Position numbers and translations under genes: made by a program. A stretch of 64,000 nucleotides of DNA from Salinilacihabitans rarus (GTDB taxonomy: Archaea; Halobacteriota; Halobacteria; Halobacteriales; Natrialbaceae), in the NCBI RefSeq assembly GCF_024296665.1, contig NZ_CP100762.1, positions 868,001 through 932,000 of the forward strand. Direction: 5' to 3'. Positions 54,221 through 61,634 of the stretch are shown in pieces (the stretch's first letter is position 1; every line of letters starts with the position of its first letter). The notes under the pieces were generated by a model, which saw nothing but the letters and a program-made list of their open reading frames with translations, was not told where the DNA came from and ran no database searches.

Positions 54221-54352
54221 GTGTCAATCGTGACTGCGAGCGAGCCTTCGACGGTAAAGCGGTTGCTCTCGGCGCTTTCCCGGGGAGAGGCGTCGAACCG
54301 GCACGAGCAGCGGCGTCAGTGCGCTCCCCCCGACTACGAGGGATACCGATAA
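54221..54352 (+). CDS. Possible small protein coupled to the winged-helix gene (43 aa)
   Basis: From GTG 54221 (or GTG 54230) a 43-residue frame runs to a TAA at 54350-54352 that overlaps the ATG of the next gene (TAATG). The product has a helical 'PSTVKRLLSALSRG' segment and ends 'CAPPDYEGYR'. CTTAAG sits about 30 bases upstream, in leaderless position. The junction suggests translational coupling, but the length is short and composition basic, so I hold this lightly. Confidence 0.35.
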   Translation: MSIVTASEPSTVKRLLSALSRGEASNRHEQRRQCAPPDYEGYR

Positions 54353-54948
54353 TGTCGTCGATCGACACCTCGCTGCCCGAGGAGATCACGTCCGTCACCG
54401 ACGCGGAGGACGACGGACGGCTCTCGAAGGACGTCATCTTCGAACTGCTGAAGAACCGCCGCCGACGCGAGGTCCTCGAGTACCTCCTCGAAGCCGAGGG
54501 GACGGTGACCCTCGGCGAACTCGCCGAACAGATCGCCGCCTGGGAGAACGACACCTCCGTCTCCGCGCTCAGTTCCGACCAGCGAAAGCGCGTCTACGTC
54601 GCCCTCTACCAGACTCACCTGCCGAAGATGGACGACGCCGGCATCGTCGACTACGACCAGGACCGCGGTCTCATCGAACTCTCGGACAACGCGGACCTGC
54701 TCCTGATGTACCTCGACACCGACGCCCACCGGCGCGACCGCTGGGACCGCTGGTACGCCGCCGCCAGCGTCGCCGGCGCCGCGCTCGTGGGCGCTGCCGT
54801 CATCGGGCTCCCGCCGCTGTCGGCCGTCTCGACCGCCGGCGTCGCTGCCGGCGTCGTCGCGGCGTTTCTCGTCCTCTCGTTTTCACACGTCGTCGTCAAC
54901 CACCGCTCCCAGCGAGCCGTCGACGGCAAACTCTCCCGCATCGAGTGA
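54352..54948 (+). CDS. Membrane-tethered DUF7344-type winged-helix protein
   Basis: A 198-residue protein. Residues 20-125 are the DUF7344-type winged helix ('LSKDVIFELLKNRRRREVLE', 'ALYQTHLPKMDDAGIVDYD'), related to the soluble regulator at 11502. Two membrane helices follow ('YAAASVAGAALVGAAVIGLP' and 'VAAGVVAAFLVLSFSHVVV'), then a short tail. This would place a DNA-binding domain at the membrane. I start at ATG 54352. The ATG 11 codons upstream has no family support. Confidence 0.87.
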   Translation: MSSIDTSLPEEITSVTDAEDDGRLSKDVIFELLKNRRRREVLEYLLEAEGTVTLGELAEQIAAWENDTSVSALSSDQRKRVYVALYQTHLPKMDDAGIVDYDQDRGLIELSDNADLLLMYLDTDAHRRDRWDRWYAAASVAGAALVGAAVIGLPPLSAVSTAGVAAGVVAAFLVLSFSHVVVNHRSQRAVDGKLSRIE

Positions 54949-55140
54949 TCCGAGAAGGTTTTTTACGACCGACTTCGTACGTACACACGGCTCCCGACGA
55001 CCGTCATCCAGTACCGGAGCAGTTCGCGTGCCAGCAACCTGTTCCCGGCGCGGGAGCCACCTTCTGTCGAGACGCCGCGCTCGCGAGCCGTCGGCGTCGG
55101 CCGCGACTCGTGGGGCGACGCGTCCGCCCGCCGCGAACGC

Positions 55141-57192
55141 TTACTGCTCGCGGACGTTGTAGTCGACGTGAACGCGCGCGTCACCGGAGACGGTGACGTC
55201 CTCCGGATCGCCGTCGAACCAGTAGGCGTCGAGCCAGCCGCCGACCGAGCCGCGGACGGCCCGGCCCTCGACGACGTCCTCGTCGTCGATCGAAGCGCCG
55301 CGGTGGTCCGACTTGCGGACGCGGCCGTCGACCGCGAACGAGTAGCGACTCCGCCCGTCGGCCTCGCGGCCGTCGAAGACGATGGCGTGTGGCAGGAGGT
55401 CCTGGTCGCCGTACTCGTCGGGGTCGATCGCCTCGCCGTCGAGCCTGACGGTGGCCTCGCCGCTCGTGAACGTCACGTCGGTCAGCGCCCCGGAGAACCG
55501 GAACCGCTGGGTGCCGTCGGTGACCGAACTCTGGACGGTCGATCCGGAGATCACCGTCGCCTCGTCGTTCGGGTCGTCGTCGCCGTCGATCTCGATCGTG
55601 CCGTCGACCGTGATCTCGAAACTCGAGGGACTCCCGTCGCCGACGACCTCGAGGACGTGGGGGAGCGCCTCGCCGTACTCAAAAGGGTCGACCACCTCAC
55701 CGTCGAGCGTGACGGTCGCGGGGCCGTCGACGGTCAGCGATTCGAGGTCGCCGTCGAAGCGGTAGGCGTCCTTCCAGTTGGCGACGACGCCGTGGACGGC
55801 GCCGTCGTCGATCTCGTCCTCGTCGTCGATCGAGGCGCCCCCGTCGTCGGACTTCTCGACCGGGCCGTCGACGACGAACTCGTAGCGGGTGACGCCCGCC
55901 TCGGAGCCCTCGACGACGAGGACGTGGTCGGGCCCGCCGTCGAACTCGTCGGGGTCGATCTCGACGCCGTTGACCCGGACGGTCGCGGGGCCGTCGACGG
56001 TCAACTCCTCGAGTTCGCCCTCGAAGCGGAAGGCGTCGAGCCAGTTGGCGACGACGCCGCTCGCGCGCTTGCCGTCGACCGTGGCCTCGGCGTCGATCGT
56101 CGCGTCCTCGTCGGTGCTCGGCGCGACGTCGCCGGAGGCCGCGAACTCGTAGCTCGTGTTGTCGCCGGCGCCGCGGCCGTCGAAGACGATGGTGTTCGGG
56201 AGGATCCGTTCTTCCTCCTGCTCGCCGGCGGAACTCGACCCGCCCGCGGCGGCCTCCGCGGCGGAGGTCGGACAGCCCTCGGGGACGAATTCCCGGGGGT
56301 TCGAGCCGTTGCCGCCGCGGAAGTTGATCGATCCGCCCTGAACGGTACGGGTGCCCTCGTCGCCGTAGCCGCGGTCGTACTCGGTGTTCGAGACGTTCAG
56401 GACGCCCCCGCGGGCGTGCAGCGAGTAGTGGCGGCCGTTCATCGCGAGGTGGCAGTTCTCCACCTCGACCGGACCGGGGGCCCACCCCCAGACGCCGCGA
56501 CCGTCCTTGTGTCGCTCGTCGTTGACGGCGACGCTGTTCGTCACCTTCCCCTCGGACAGACGGAAGTGCGAGACCCAGGAGTTCGCGGAGTAGCAGTTGT
56601 CGATGTGGATGGTGCCCCCGCCATTGCCGCCGGGCGCGGAGCAGTAAAAGGAGTTGTCGCCCATCTCCTGGATGTTGACGTTCCGGATGTCGATGTGACC
56701 GCTGTGCTGGGGGGCGACCCAGAGGCCGAGGCCGTGGCGGTGGCCGGCAGTCGCGCCGTCCCCGAGGTAGACGTTCTCGATCAGCGACCGGTTGCCGCCG
56801 CGGTCGGAGACGCCGAGGACGGCGTTCGCGTCGCCGATCCGGCCCTTGATCCCCACGTTGCGGATCGTCCAGTTCGTCCCGTGTGCGATGATCTGCGGCC
56901 AGCAACCGCCGGCCGTACAGTCGATCAGGACGTTCTCGAACGTCTCGCCGTCGTCGACGAAGAACTGTCGCTTCTCGCCGCGCGAGAGTTTCACGACTTC
57001 GTAGTCGTCCTCGTCCGCCGCGGCCGTCGTCGCGGCCGCGGCCGTCGTCGCCGCCGCCGCGGCGGCCGACCCGGCTAGCTTCAGGTACGAGCGGCGGTGG
57101 AGTAATCCACCATTACGCCCGCGATCGGCGCTCTCGCGGCCGATTCCGGCGGGTTCGTCGTCGTCGTCCAGTACCGAAGGTTCGCGTGCCAT
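55141..57192 (-). CDS. Tat-exported beta-helix protein with four C-terminal repeats
   Basis: A 683-residue surface or secreted protein. A Tat motif (HRRSYLKLAGS, residues 32-42) follows an unusually long 31-residue acidic/basic lead. Residues about 80-310 are a right-handed parallel beta-helix ('TWTIRNVGIKG' type rungs, 'SAPGGNGGGTIHIDN'). From about 330 to 683 there are four repeats of about 85 residues, each with 'VFDGRG..YEF' then 'ATID' and 'VANWLDAFRFEGEL'-like strands. It is paralogous to the 59240 gene over the beta-helix. It may bind or process a polysaccharide. Shared promoter boxes lie upstream (57217-57254). Confidence 0.85.
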   Translation of the reverse strand: MAREPSVLDDDDEPAGIGRESADRGRNGGLLHRRSYLKLAGSAAAAAATTAAAATTAAADEDDYEVVKLSRGEKRQFFVDDGETFENVLIDCTAGGCWPQIIAHGTNWTIRNVGIKGRIGDANAVLGVSDRGGNRSLIENVYLGDGATAGHRHGLGLWVAPQHSGHIDIRNVNIQEMGDNSFYCSAPGGNGGGTIHIDNCYSANSWVSHFRLSEGKVTNSVAVNDERHKDGRGVWGWAPGPVEVENCHLAMNGRHYSLHARGGVLNVSNTEYDRGYGDEGTRTVQGGSINFRGGNGSNPREFVPEGCPTSAAEAAAGGSSSAGEQEEERILPNTIVFDGRGAGDNTSYEFAASGDVAPSTDEDATIDAEATVDGKRASGVVANWLDAFRFEGELEELTVDGPATVRVNGVEIDPDEFDGGPDHVLVVEGSEAGVTRYEFVVDGPVEKSDDGGASIDDEDEIDDGAVHGVVANWKDAYRFDGDLESLTVDGPATVTLDGEVVDPFEYGEALPHVLEVVGDGSPSSFEITVDGTIEIDGDDDPNDEATVISGSTVQSSVTDGTQRFRFSGALTDVTFTSGEATVRLDGEAIDPDEYGDQDLLPHAIVFDGREADGRSRYSFAVDGRVRKSDHRGASIDDEDVVEGRAVRGSVGGWLDAYWFDGDPEDVTVSGDARVHVDYNVREQ

Positions 57193-57216
57193 GCATTCGG
57201 GTAACCTCGGGATTCC

Positions 57217-57254
57217 CCCATAAACATTTCGTTCTCTCCACTATTAAAATTTAC
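57217..57254 (-). promoter_or_regulatory. Two-box promoter of the first beta-helix gene
   Basis: On the minus strand GTAAATTTTAA (57244-57254), 18 bases, then GTTTATGGG (57217-57225), with GTTTATGGG centred about 30 bases before the ATG. The same two boxes with the same 18-base gap and the same distance to the ATG precede the paralogue at 60187. GTTTATG is probably the TATA/BRE region and GTAAATTTTAA an activator site. Confidence 0.65.
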
Positions 57255-57425
57255 ATACATTCTCTTGTTACTGGAGGATCGTTCAGAATATCTTCTACGT
57301 TTAGCAAGGATTATTAGGAGGCGGCGGCGGGTTGGCGCTCGGTAATACCGTATTACCGGTTTCGGGACGGACGGCCGGCCGCGAGTCGTGACGAGGAACC
57401 GTCAGGGTCGGCCGCCGCGGGCCGC

Positions 57426-57677
57426 TCAGTCGAGATAGCCGAGCGAGCGCAGGCGCGTCTCGACCTCCTCGCGGTCGACGGTCCCGTCGGGGTCGTCGTC
57501 GCTCTCGGCCTCGACGCGCCCGAGGACCTCCTCGAGGACGTACGTCACGTACTCGTCTGCGGTCTCGAACTCGGTGCGTTCGATCCGCGCGTCGACCCGG
57601 TCGACGAGGGGCGTCGGGAGTTCGACGGCCGTCGCCCGGGCGTCCACGTCAGCGTCGGTGAGGTTTCGCTGCTCCAT
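57426..57677 (-). CDS. Ribbon-helix-helix-like small protein with sulfatase-type C-terminal tail
   Basis: An 83-residue protein. Residues 14-52 ('ATAVELPTPLVDRVDARIER', 'TADEYVTYVLEEVLGRVE') fit a ribbon-helix-helix DNA-binding fold. After an acidic linker it ends VETRLRSLGYLD, nearly the same as the tail VEDRLSDLGYL of the phosphodiesterase at 44888. That tail is familiar from AlkP/sulfatase proteins. The sulfatase-fold gene next door (57872) lacks it. It may act with that enzyme as regulator or partner. This is inference. Confidence 0.8.
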   Translation of the reverse strand: MEQRNLTDADVDARATAVELPTPLVDRVDARIERTEFETADEYVTYVLEEVLGRVEAESDDDPDGTVDREEVETRLRSLGYLD

Positions 57678-57836
57678 AGCGTGTCCGTCCGGTTACTGTC
57701 CAATCGCATTGTTATTCCGCGGGTACCGGACGTTCGGCTCGCGACATCGTTCGTACCCGGAATATAATTTTCCCGTCACTTCCGCCGGCTCGCGGTGCCG
57801 CCCGCCCGCTCGACGCCCGTCGGACGGAACCCGGGC

Positions 57837-57852
57837 GATAACAAAGGACCGA
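57837..57852 (+). promoter_or_regulatory. Promoter box GATAACAAAGGACCGA of the sulfatase gene
   Basis: ATAACAAAG at 57838-57846 is centred 30 bases before the ATG at 57872, the TATA position for a leaderless transcript. The same nonamer stands before the phosphodiesterase (46533-46541) and CoA-transferase (62890-62898) genes, followed in each case by a CCGA or CCCGA. Confidence 0.55.
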
Positions 57853-57871
57853 CTCCGCGTCGTGACGACCC

Positions 57872-59113
57872 ATGACGGAACCGCGTGACGTCGTCCTGAT
57901 CACCGTCGACAGCCTGCGCGCCGACCGCTGTGGCTTCATGGGGGGCGGGGCCGACGTGACGCCGACGCTCGACGCGCTGGCCGCGGACGGCCTCGTCTTC
58001 GAGAACGCCGTCGCCCCCGCGCCGGAGACCAACGGCTCGGTCGCGACGACGTTCACCGGCCAGTACTCGAACCCGAAACTCGAGTCCGACCTCTCGAACT
58101 ACACCGAGCGCACTCGCGAGCACATGAGCGCGCTCCGGACGATTCCCCAGCGGTTCTCGGAACTCGGCTACGAGACGGCCGGGATCACCGCGAACCCGTG
58201 GACGTCGCGGTACTTCGCGTTCGACCGGGACTTCGACCGCTTCGAGGACACGATGGACGACAACCTCTCGAAGGGGCTCGTCGCCGAGGGGAACGACCGC
58301 GGACTCGCACGCGACGTGCTCGCGCAGGTGCTCAACTGGTGGCAGGGACAGGATATGTTCATGTCCTGGGAGTCGCTGTACGACGAGATCGAGACGACCC
58401 TCGCGGACCTCGAGTCGCCGTACTTCTGCTGGATCTTCCTCGTCGACGTCCACATGCCCTACTTCCCCGGCGACGGCTACCGCACCCGTTCGCGGCTGCT
58501 GACCTACCCGGCGAACGCCTCGCTGTTCGTCGGCAAGTACGAACTCCCGCTGCAGTCGCTGTTCCACGACGTGCTGGTCCAGTCGTACGACGACGCCGTG
58601 CGGTACACCGACGCGTTCTTCGAGCGGTTCCTCGACGACGTCGAGGGCGACCCCCTGATCGCGGTCACCAGCGACCACGGCGAGGGGTTCGGCGAGGACG
58701 GCATGTACGGCCACGGGCCGAAGGTCTCCGAGGAGGCGCTGCACGTCCCGCTGGTGGTGGCCAACGGGCCCACCGGCTCTGTCGAGCGGCCGTTCTCGCT
58801 GCGCCGACTCCCGTCGCTGCTCACCGCGCTGGCGACCGGCGACGCCTACGAGGACCTCCTCGAACCGGTCGTCGTGGGCCGCAACTACGATCCCGCCATC
58901 GCCGTCCGCGGCCGGCGGTGGCGCTACGTGTGGCGTCCGGAGGAGCAACGCGTCGAACTCCGGGGAGACGACCCGTTCGAGTGGGAACCGGCCGACGTCC
59001 CTGAACTGGCGGCCATCGGCCGGGACGTGGTCGAGGCGTTCCTCGAGAGCGAACGGGAGCGAAAGCGGATCATCGACGCCGCGTCGGACGTGGCCGCGAG
59101 CGCGGCGCTTTGA
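57872..59113 (+). CDS. Sulfatase-fold hydrolase or transferase (no formylglycine motif)
   Basis: A 413-residue AlkP-superfamily protein. N-terminal metal site 'DVVLITVDSLRADRCGFMG', later 'FLVDVHMPYFPGDG' and 'AVTSDHGEGFGEDG' and 'YGHGPKVSEEALHVPL'. Where true sulfatases have C/S-x-P-x-R this one has 'APAPETNGSVATTFTG', so no formylglycine can form. A Ser/Thr nucleophile as in phosphoglycerol transferases is likely. It probably acts on surface glycan or lipid esters. It is divergent from the ribbon-helix-helix gene and lies between the beta-helix paralogues. Confidence 0.88.
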   Translation: MTEPRDVVLITVDSLRADRCGFMGGGADVTPTLDALAADGLVFENAVAPAPETNGSVATTFTGQYSNPKLESDLSNYTERTREHMSALRTIPQRFSELGYETAGITANPWTSRYFAFDRDFDRFEDTMDDNLSKGLVAEGNDRGLARDVLAQVLNWWQGQDMFMSWESLYDEIETTLADLESPYFCWIFLVDVHMPYFPGDGYRTRSRLLTYPANASLFVGKYELPLQSLFHDVLVQSYDDAVRYTDAFFERFLDDVEGDPLIAVTSDHGEGFGEDGMYGHGPKVSEEALHVPLVVANGPTGSVERPFSLRRLPSLLTALATGDAYEDLLEPVVVGRNYDPAIAVRGRRWRYVWRPEEQRVELRGDDPFEWEPADVPELAAIGRDVVEAFLESERERKRIIDAASDVAASAAL

Positions 59114-59239
59114 GGGGGCGGCGATCGAAACCGCTCGCGAGCCCGCGAACCCACGCGCGGAGTGAGAGGGAGTTCGGGAGCGGAGAGCCGAACCGTCGGC
59201 GGGGATCGAAGGCGGAGGGCCGAGTCGTCAGCGGAGCCG

Positions 59240-60187
59240 TCAGTCACGGCCGCCGGAGGCGGCCTCCTCGGGGCTCGTGGGGACGCCGTCGGGGACGACG
59301 TCTTCGGGGTTCGAGCCGTTGCCGCCCGCTTCGCTGATGTCGCCGCCGTTGGGGAGGATGCCGTCGCCGTTCCAGTCCGTGTTGCGAATGGTCACGGTCG
59401 AGCCCCGGCCGTTCGCGCCGCCGACGACCGCGTAGTGGCGGCCGTTCGTCGCGAGCTGGCAGTCGTCGATCGCGACCTCGCCCGGTGCCCAACACCAGAC
59501 GCCGCGACCGGCGTAGCCGTCCTCGTCGATGCAGACCGTCGAGTTCGTCACCTTGCTCCCCTCGGAGCCGATCCGGAAGTGAGAGATGCGACAGTTGGCC
59601 GCGTAACTCGAGTCGATGTGGACGGTGCCCCCGCCCTTGCCGCCGGGCGCGGAGGCGTAGATGCCGTTGTCCGAGAACGCCTGTACGTTGACGCGCTCGA
59701 AGTCGATGTGGCCGCTGTGCTCGGGGCTGACCCAGATGGCAGTCTCGGCCGTCGAGTGGCCGGCGTTGGTGCTGCCGTCCCCGAGGTAGACGTTCTCGAA
59801 CGTGCTCGTGTTGCCGCCGGTGTCCGAGACGCCGAAGACGGCGCCCGGCTTGCCGACGTCGAGTTCCCCTTTGACCGCGACGTTGCGGATCGTCCAGTCG
59901 GTGCCGTGGGCGGCGACCGTCACGCGGGCGCCGGGAGCGGTGCAGTCGAACAGAACGTTCTCGAACGTTTCGCCGCTCTCGACCCGGATGGTCCGGTCCT
60001 CGCCCGCCGAGATCGTGATGGTCTCGTACTCCTGCTGGGCGGCCGCGGTGCCGGCCACCGCGGCGGACGACGCGCCCACCGCGGCGACGGCCGCCAGCGA
60101 GCGGACGTACGAGCGCCGCGTTAACCGCGAATTACGGCCGGCGGTCGGGAGGGACGCGTCTTCGGTCGTAGGGGGTTCATGCGGCAT
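59240..60187 (-). CDS. Tat-exported beta-helix protein (paralogue)
   Basis: A 315-residue protein with a Tat motif TRRSYVRSLAAV near residue 22 and a right-handed parallel beta-helix closely related to residues 80-310 of the 55141 protein: shared 'GETFENVL', 'TDWTIRNVAVKG', 'ENVYLGDGS', 'SPEHSGHIDF', 'SAPGGKGGGTVHID' and 'NGRHYAV'. It ends where the other protein's repeats begin. I start at MPHEPPTTED. The ATG ten codons upstream falls in the shared promoter segment. Substrate unknown, probably a surface polysaccharide. Confidence 0.85.
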   Translation of the reverse strand: MPHEPPTTEDASLPTAGRNSRLTRRSYVRSLAAVAAVGASSAAVAGTAAAQQEYETITISAGEDRTIRVESGETFENVLFDCTAPGARVTVAAHGTDWTIRNVAVKGELDVGKPGAVFGVSDTGGNTSTFENVYLGDGSTNAGHSTAETAIWVSPEHSGHIDFERVNVQAFSDNGIYASAPGGKGGGTVHIDSSYAANCRISHFRIGSEGSKVTNSTVCIDEDGYAGRGVWCWAPGEVAIDDCQLATNGRHYAVVGGANGRGSTVTIRNTDWNGDGILPNGGDISEAGGNGSNPEDVVPDGVPTSPEEAASGGRD

Positions 60188-60212
60188 TGCGTCCGGGTAA
60201 TAAGCAGTTGGG

Positions 60213-60250
60213 CCCATAAACTTTTCCTTATTGACGGGGTTAAAATTTAC
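60213..60250 (-). promoter_or_regulatory. Two-box promoter of the second beta-helix gene
   Basis: GTAAATTTTAA (60240-60250), 18 bases, GTTTATGGG (60213-60221), about 26 bases, then the start codon, all on the minus strand. TTACCCG-A-GCA just before the ATG is also shared with the paralogue. The rest of the two upstream regions differs, so the boxes stand out as conserved. Confidence 0.65.
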
Positions 60251-60436
60251 TGAAGATTTTTAGATCTATATGGAACCGCTAGCAAACTATGACGGTTCGT
60301 GCGTGAACGAACGACCGTCGGGTCCGGTCGACCGTCGGGACCGCGCGAACGAAAACCGTCTATTACGCGGGCGGTGGAGCCGTTCCGAACGAGTAATAGA
60401 CTATTATCGGCCGGTTTCGCGGTTCGGGGCGGACGA

Positions 60437-61618
60437 TCAGCGGGTGTCCTGTTCGGCGAACGTGACGGTCCAGTTCCGCGGGTCCGCGATGGCCCGGTCG
60501 GCGACGGTCCACTCGTGGCCGTCGTCGGCGGCGATCGGGTAGGTCACCTGGGTCGTTCGGACGGTGAACTCCGACAGCGGCGGCGACTCGTCCGACCGGA
60601 AGCCGAACCGCGCGAGGAGGTCCCGCGGGACCGCCCGGCCGCTCGCCGCGAGCAGGTCGGCGTCGCGTTCGTCCTCGACGATCCGCTCGACGATCGCGAC
60701 CAGTCCCTCGCGCCTGCCGTCCGCCTCGGCGAGCGGGACGACGTCGGTGAGACACGTCACGAGGGCCCCGTCGCGGACCTGCGTCCCGGCGATCACCCCA
60801 GCGATCGGTTCGCCGCCGCGGCGTGCGACGTAGGCGTCGTACTCCCACTTCGGGTTCTCGAACCGCCAGCCGTAGAACGTCTCGTTCCGGTTCGCGTGGA
60901 GCGTCGGCGGGACCGACCGCTCGTAGAGGTCGACGAAGACGCCGACCGGGACGTCGTCGAACCGCTCGACGGTGACGCCGCTCGTCCGGGGAGCGGTCGC
61001 CTCGCGCCCGCGCAGGTACAGTCCCATCGGCCCCCGCGAGAGTTTCGCCAGTAGCCGCAGGCGGTCGTCCGCGCCGTCGCCGATCAGGGCGTCGGGGTGC
61101 TGGACGCGGTAGAACGTCGGCACCTCCTCGACGATCCGCCAGCCGTGTTTGAGGCTGCCGTTGAGCGTGGCCTCGTTCGGGAAGTTGAAGAACAGCGACG
61201 GGTCGCGGTCGCGGTACCGTTCTTTCATCCGCTCGGTGGTCCGCGAGTACAGTCCCCGCCGGCGATGGTCGGGGTGGACCATGACGTCCGCCGGCTGGAA
61301 CCCCCGCAGCCTCCGGTCGCCAGCGCGCAACTCGAGGGCGAAGCAGGGCTTCGTCCCGACGACCTCGCCCTCGAACGTCGCGAGCACGATGGGGACGTGG
61401 TCCGCGTAGGGGTTCTCCTCGTACTTCCAGCGGAACCACTCGTCGTTCCGGTCGCCGAGCACGAGGTCGTACAGGTCGAGAAAGCCCTCCCGGTCGCGGG
61501 CCTCGTAGGGCCGGATCACGTAGGGGTCGTCCCCGGCGTCTACGTCCGCGCGCTCGCTTTCGGTCTCGGTCGTCGCCTCCGCCGCGTCGTCGCCGGGCTG
61601 TGAGCGTTCGGTGGCCAT
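60437..61618 (-). CDS. GNAT-family N-acetyltransferase
   Basis: A 393-residue protein with an N-terminal acidic lead of about 30 residues and a GNAT domain ('YVIRPYEARDREGFLDLYD', acetyl-CoA loop 'VMVHPDHRRRGLYSRTTERM'). A second, degenerate GNAT-like half follows ('AYVARRGGEPIAGVIAG'). Two-domain GNATs like this are common in archaeal polysaccharide gene clusters. It starts 16 bases after the CoA-transferase stop, so the two are cotranscribed. A link between the CoA product and acylation is possible. Confidence 0.85.
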   Translation of the reverse strand: MATERSQPGDDAAEATTETESERADVDAGDDPYVIRPYEARDREGFLDLYDLVLGDRNDEWFRWKYEENPYADHVPIVLATFEGEVVGTKPCFALELRAGDRRLRGFQPADVMVHPDHRRRGLYSRTTERMKERYRDRDPSLFFNFPNEATLNGSLKHGWRIVEEVPTFYRVQHPDALIGDGADDRLRLLAKLSRGPMGLYLRGREATAPRTSGVTVERFDDVPVGVFVDLYERSVPPTLHANRNETFYGWRFENPKWEYDAYVARRGGEPIAGVIAGTQVRDGALVTCLTDVVPLAEADGRREGLVAIVERIVEDERDADLLAASGRAVPRDLLARFGFRSDESPPLSEFTVRTTQVTYPIAADDGHEWTVADRAIADPRNWTVTFAEQDTR

Positions 61619-61634
61619 CGTGTCCTCGTTCGGA

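Noticed and set aside
53948-54352. 134-codon frame downstream of the orphan TATA
   Set aside because: The first 90 residues are Arg/Pro/Ser-rich and unlike halophile proteins. Only the last 43 codons were kept as a weak candidate.
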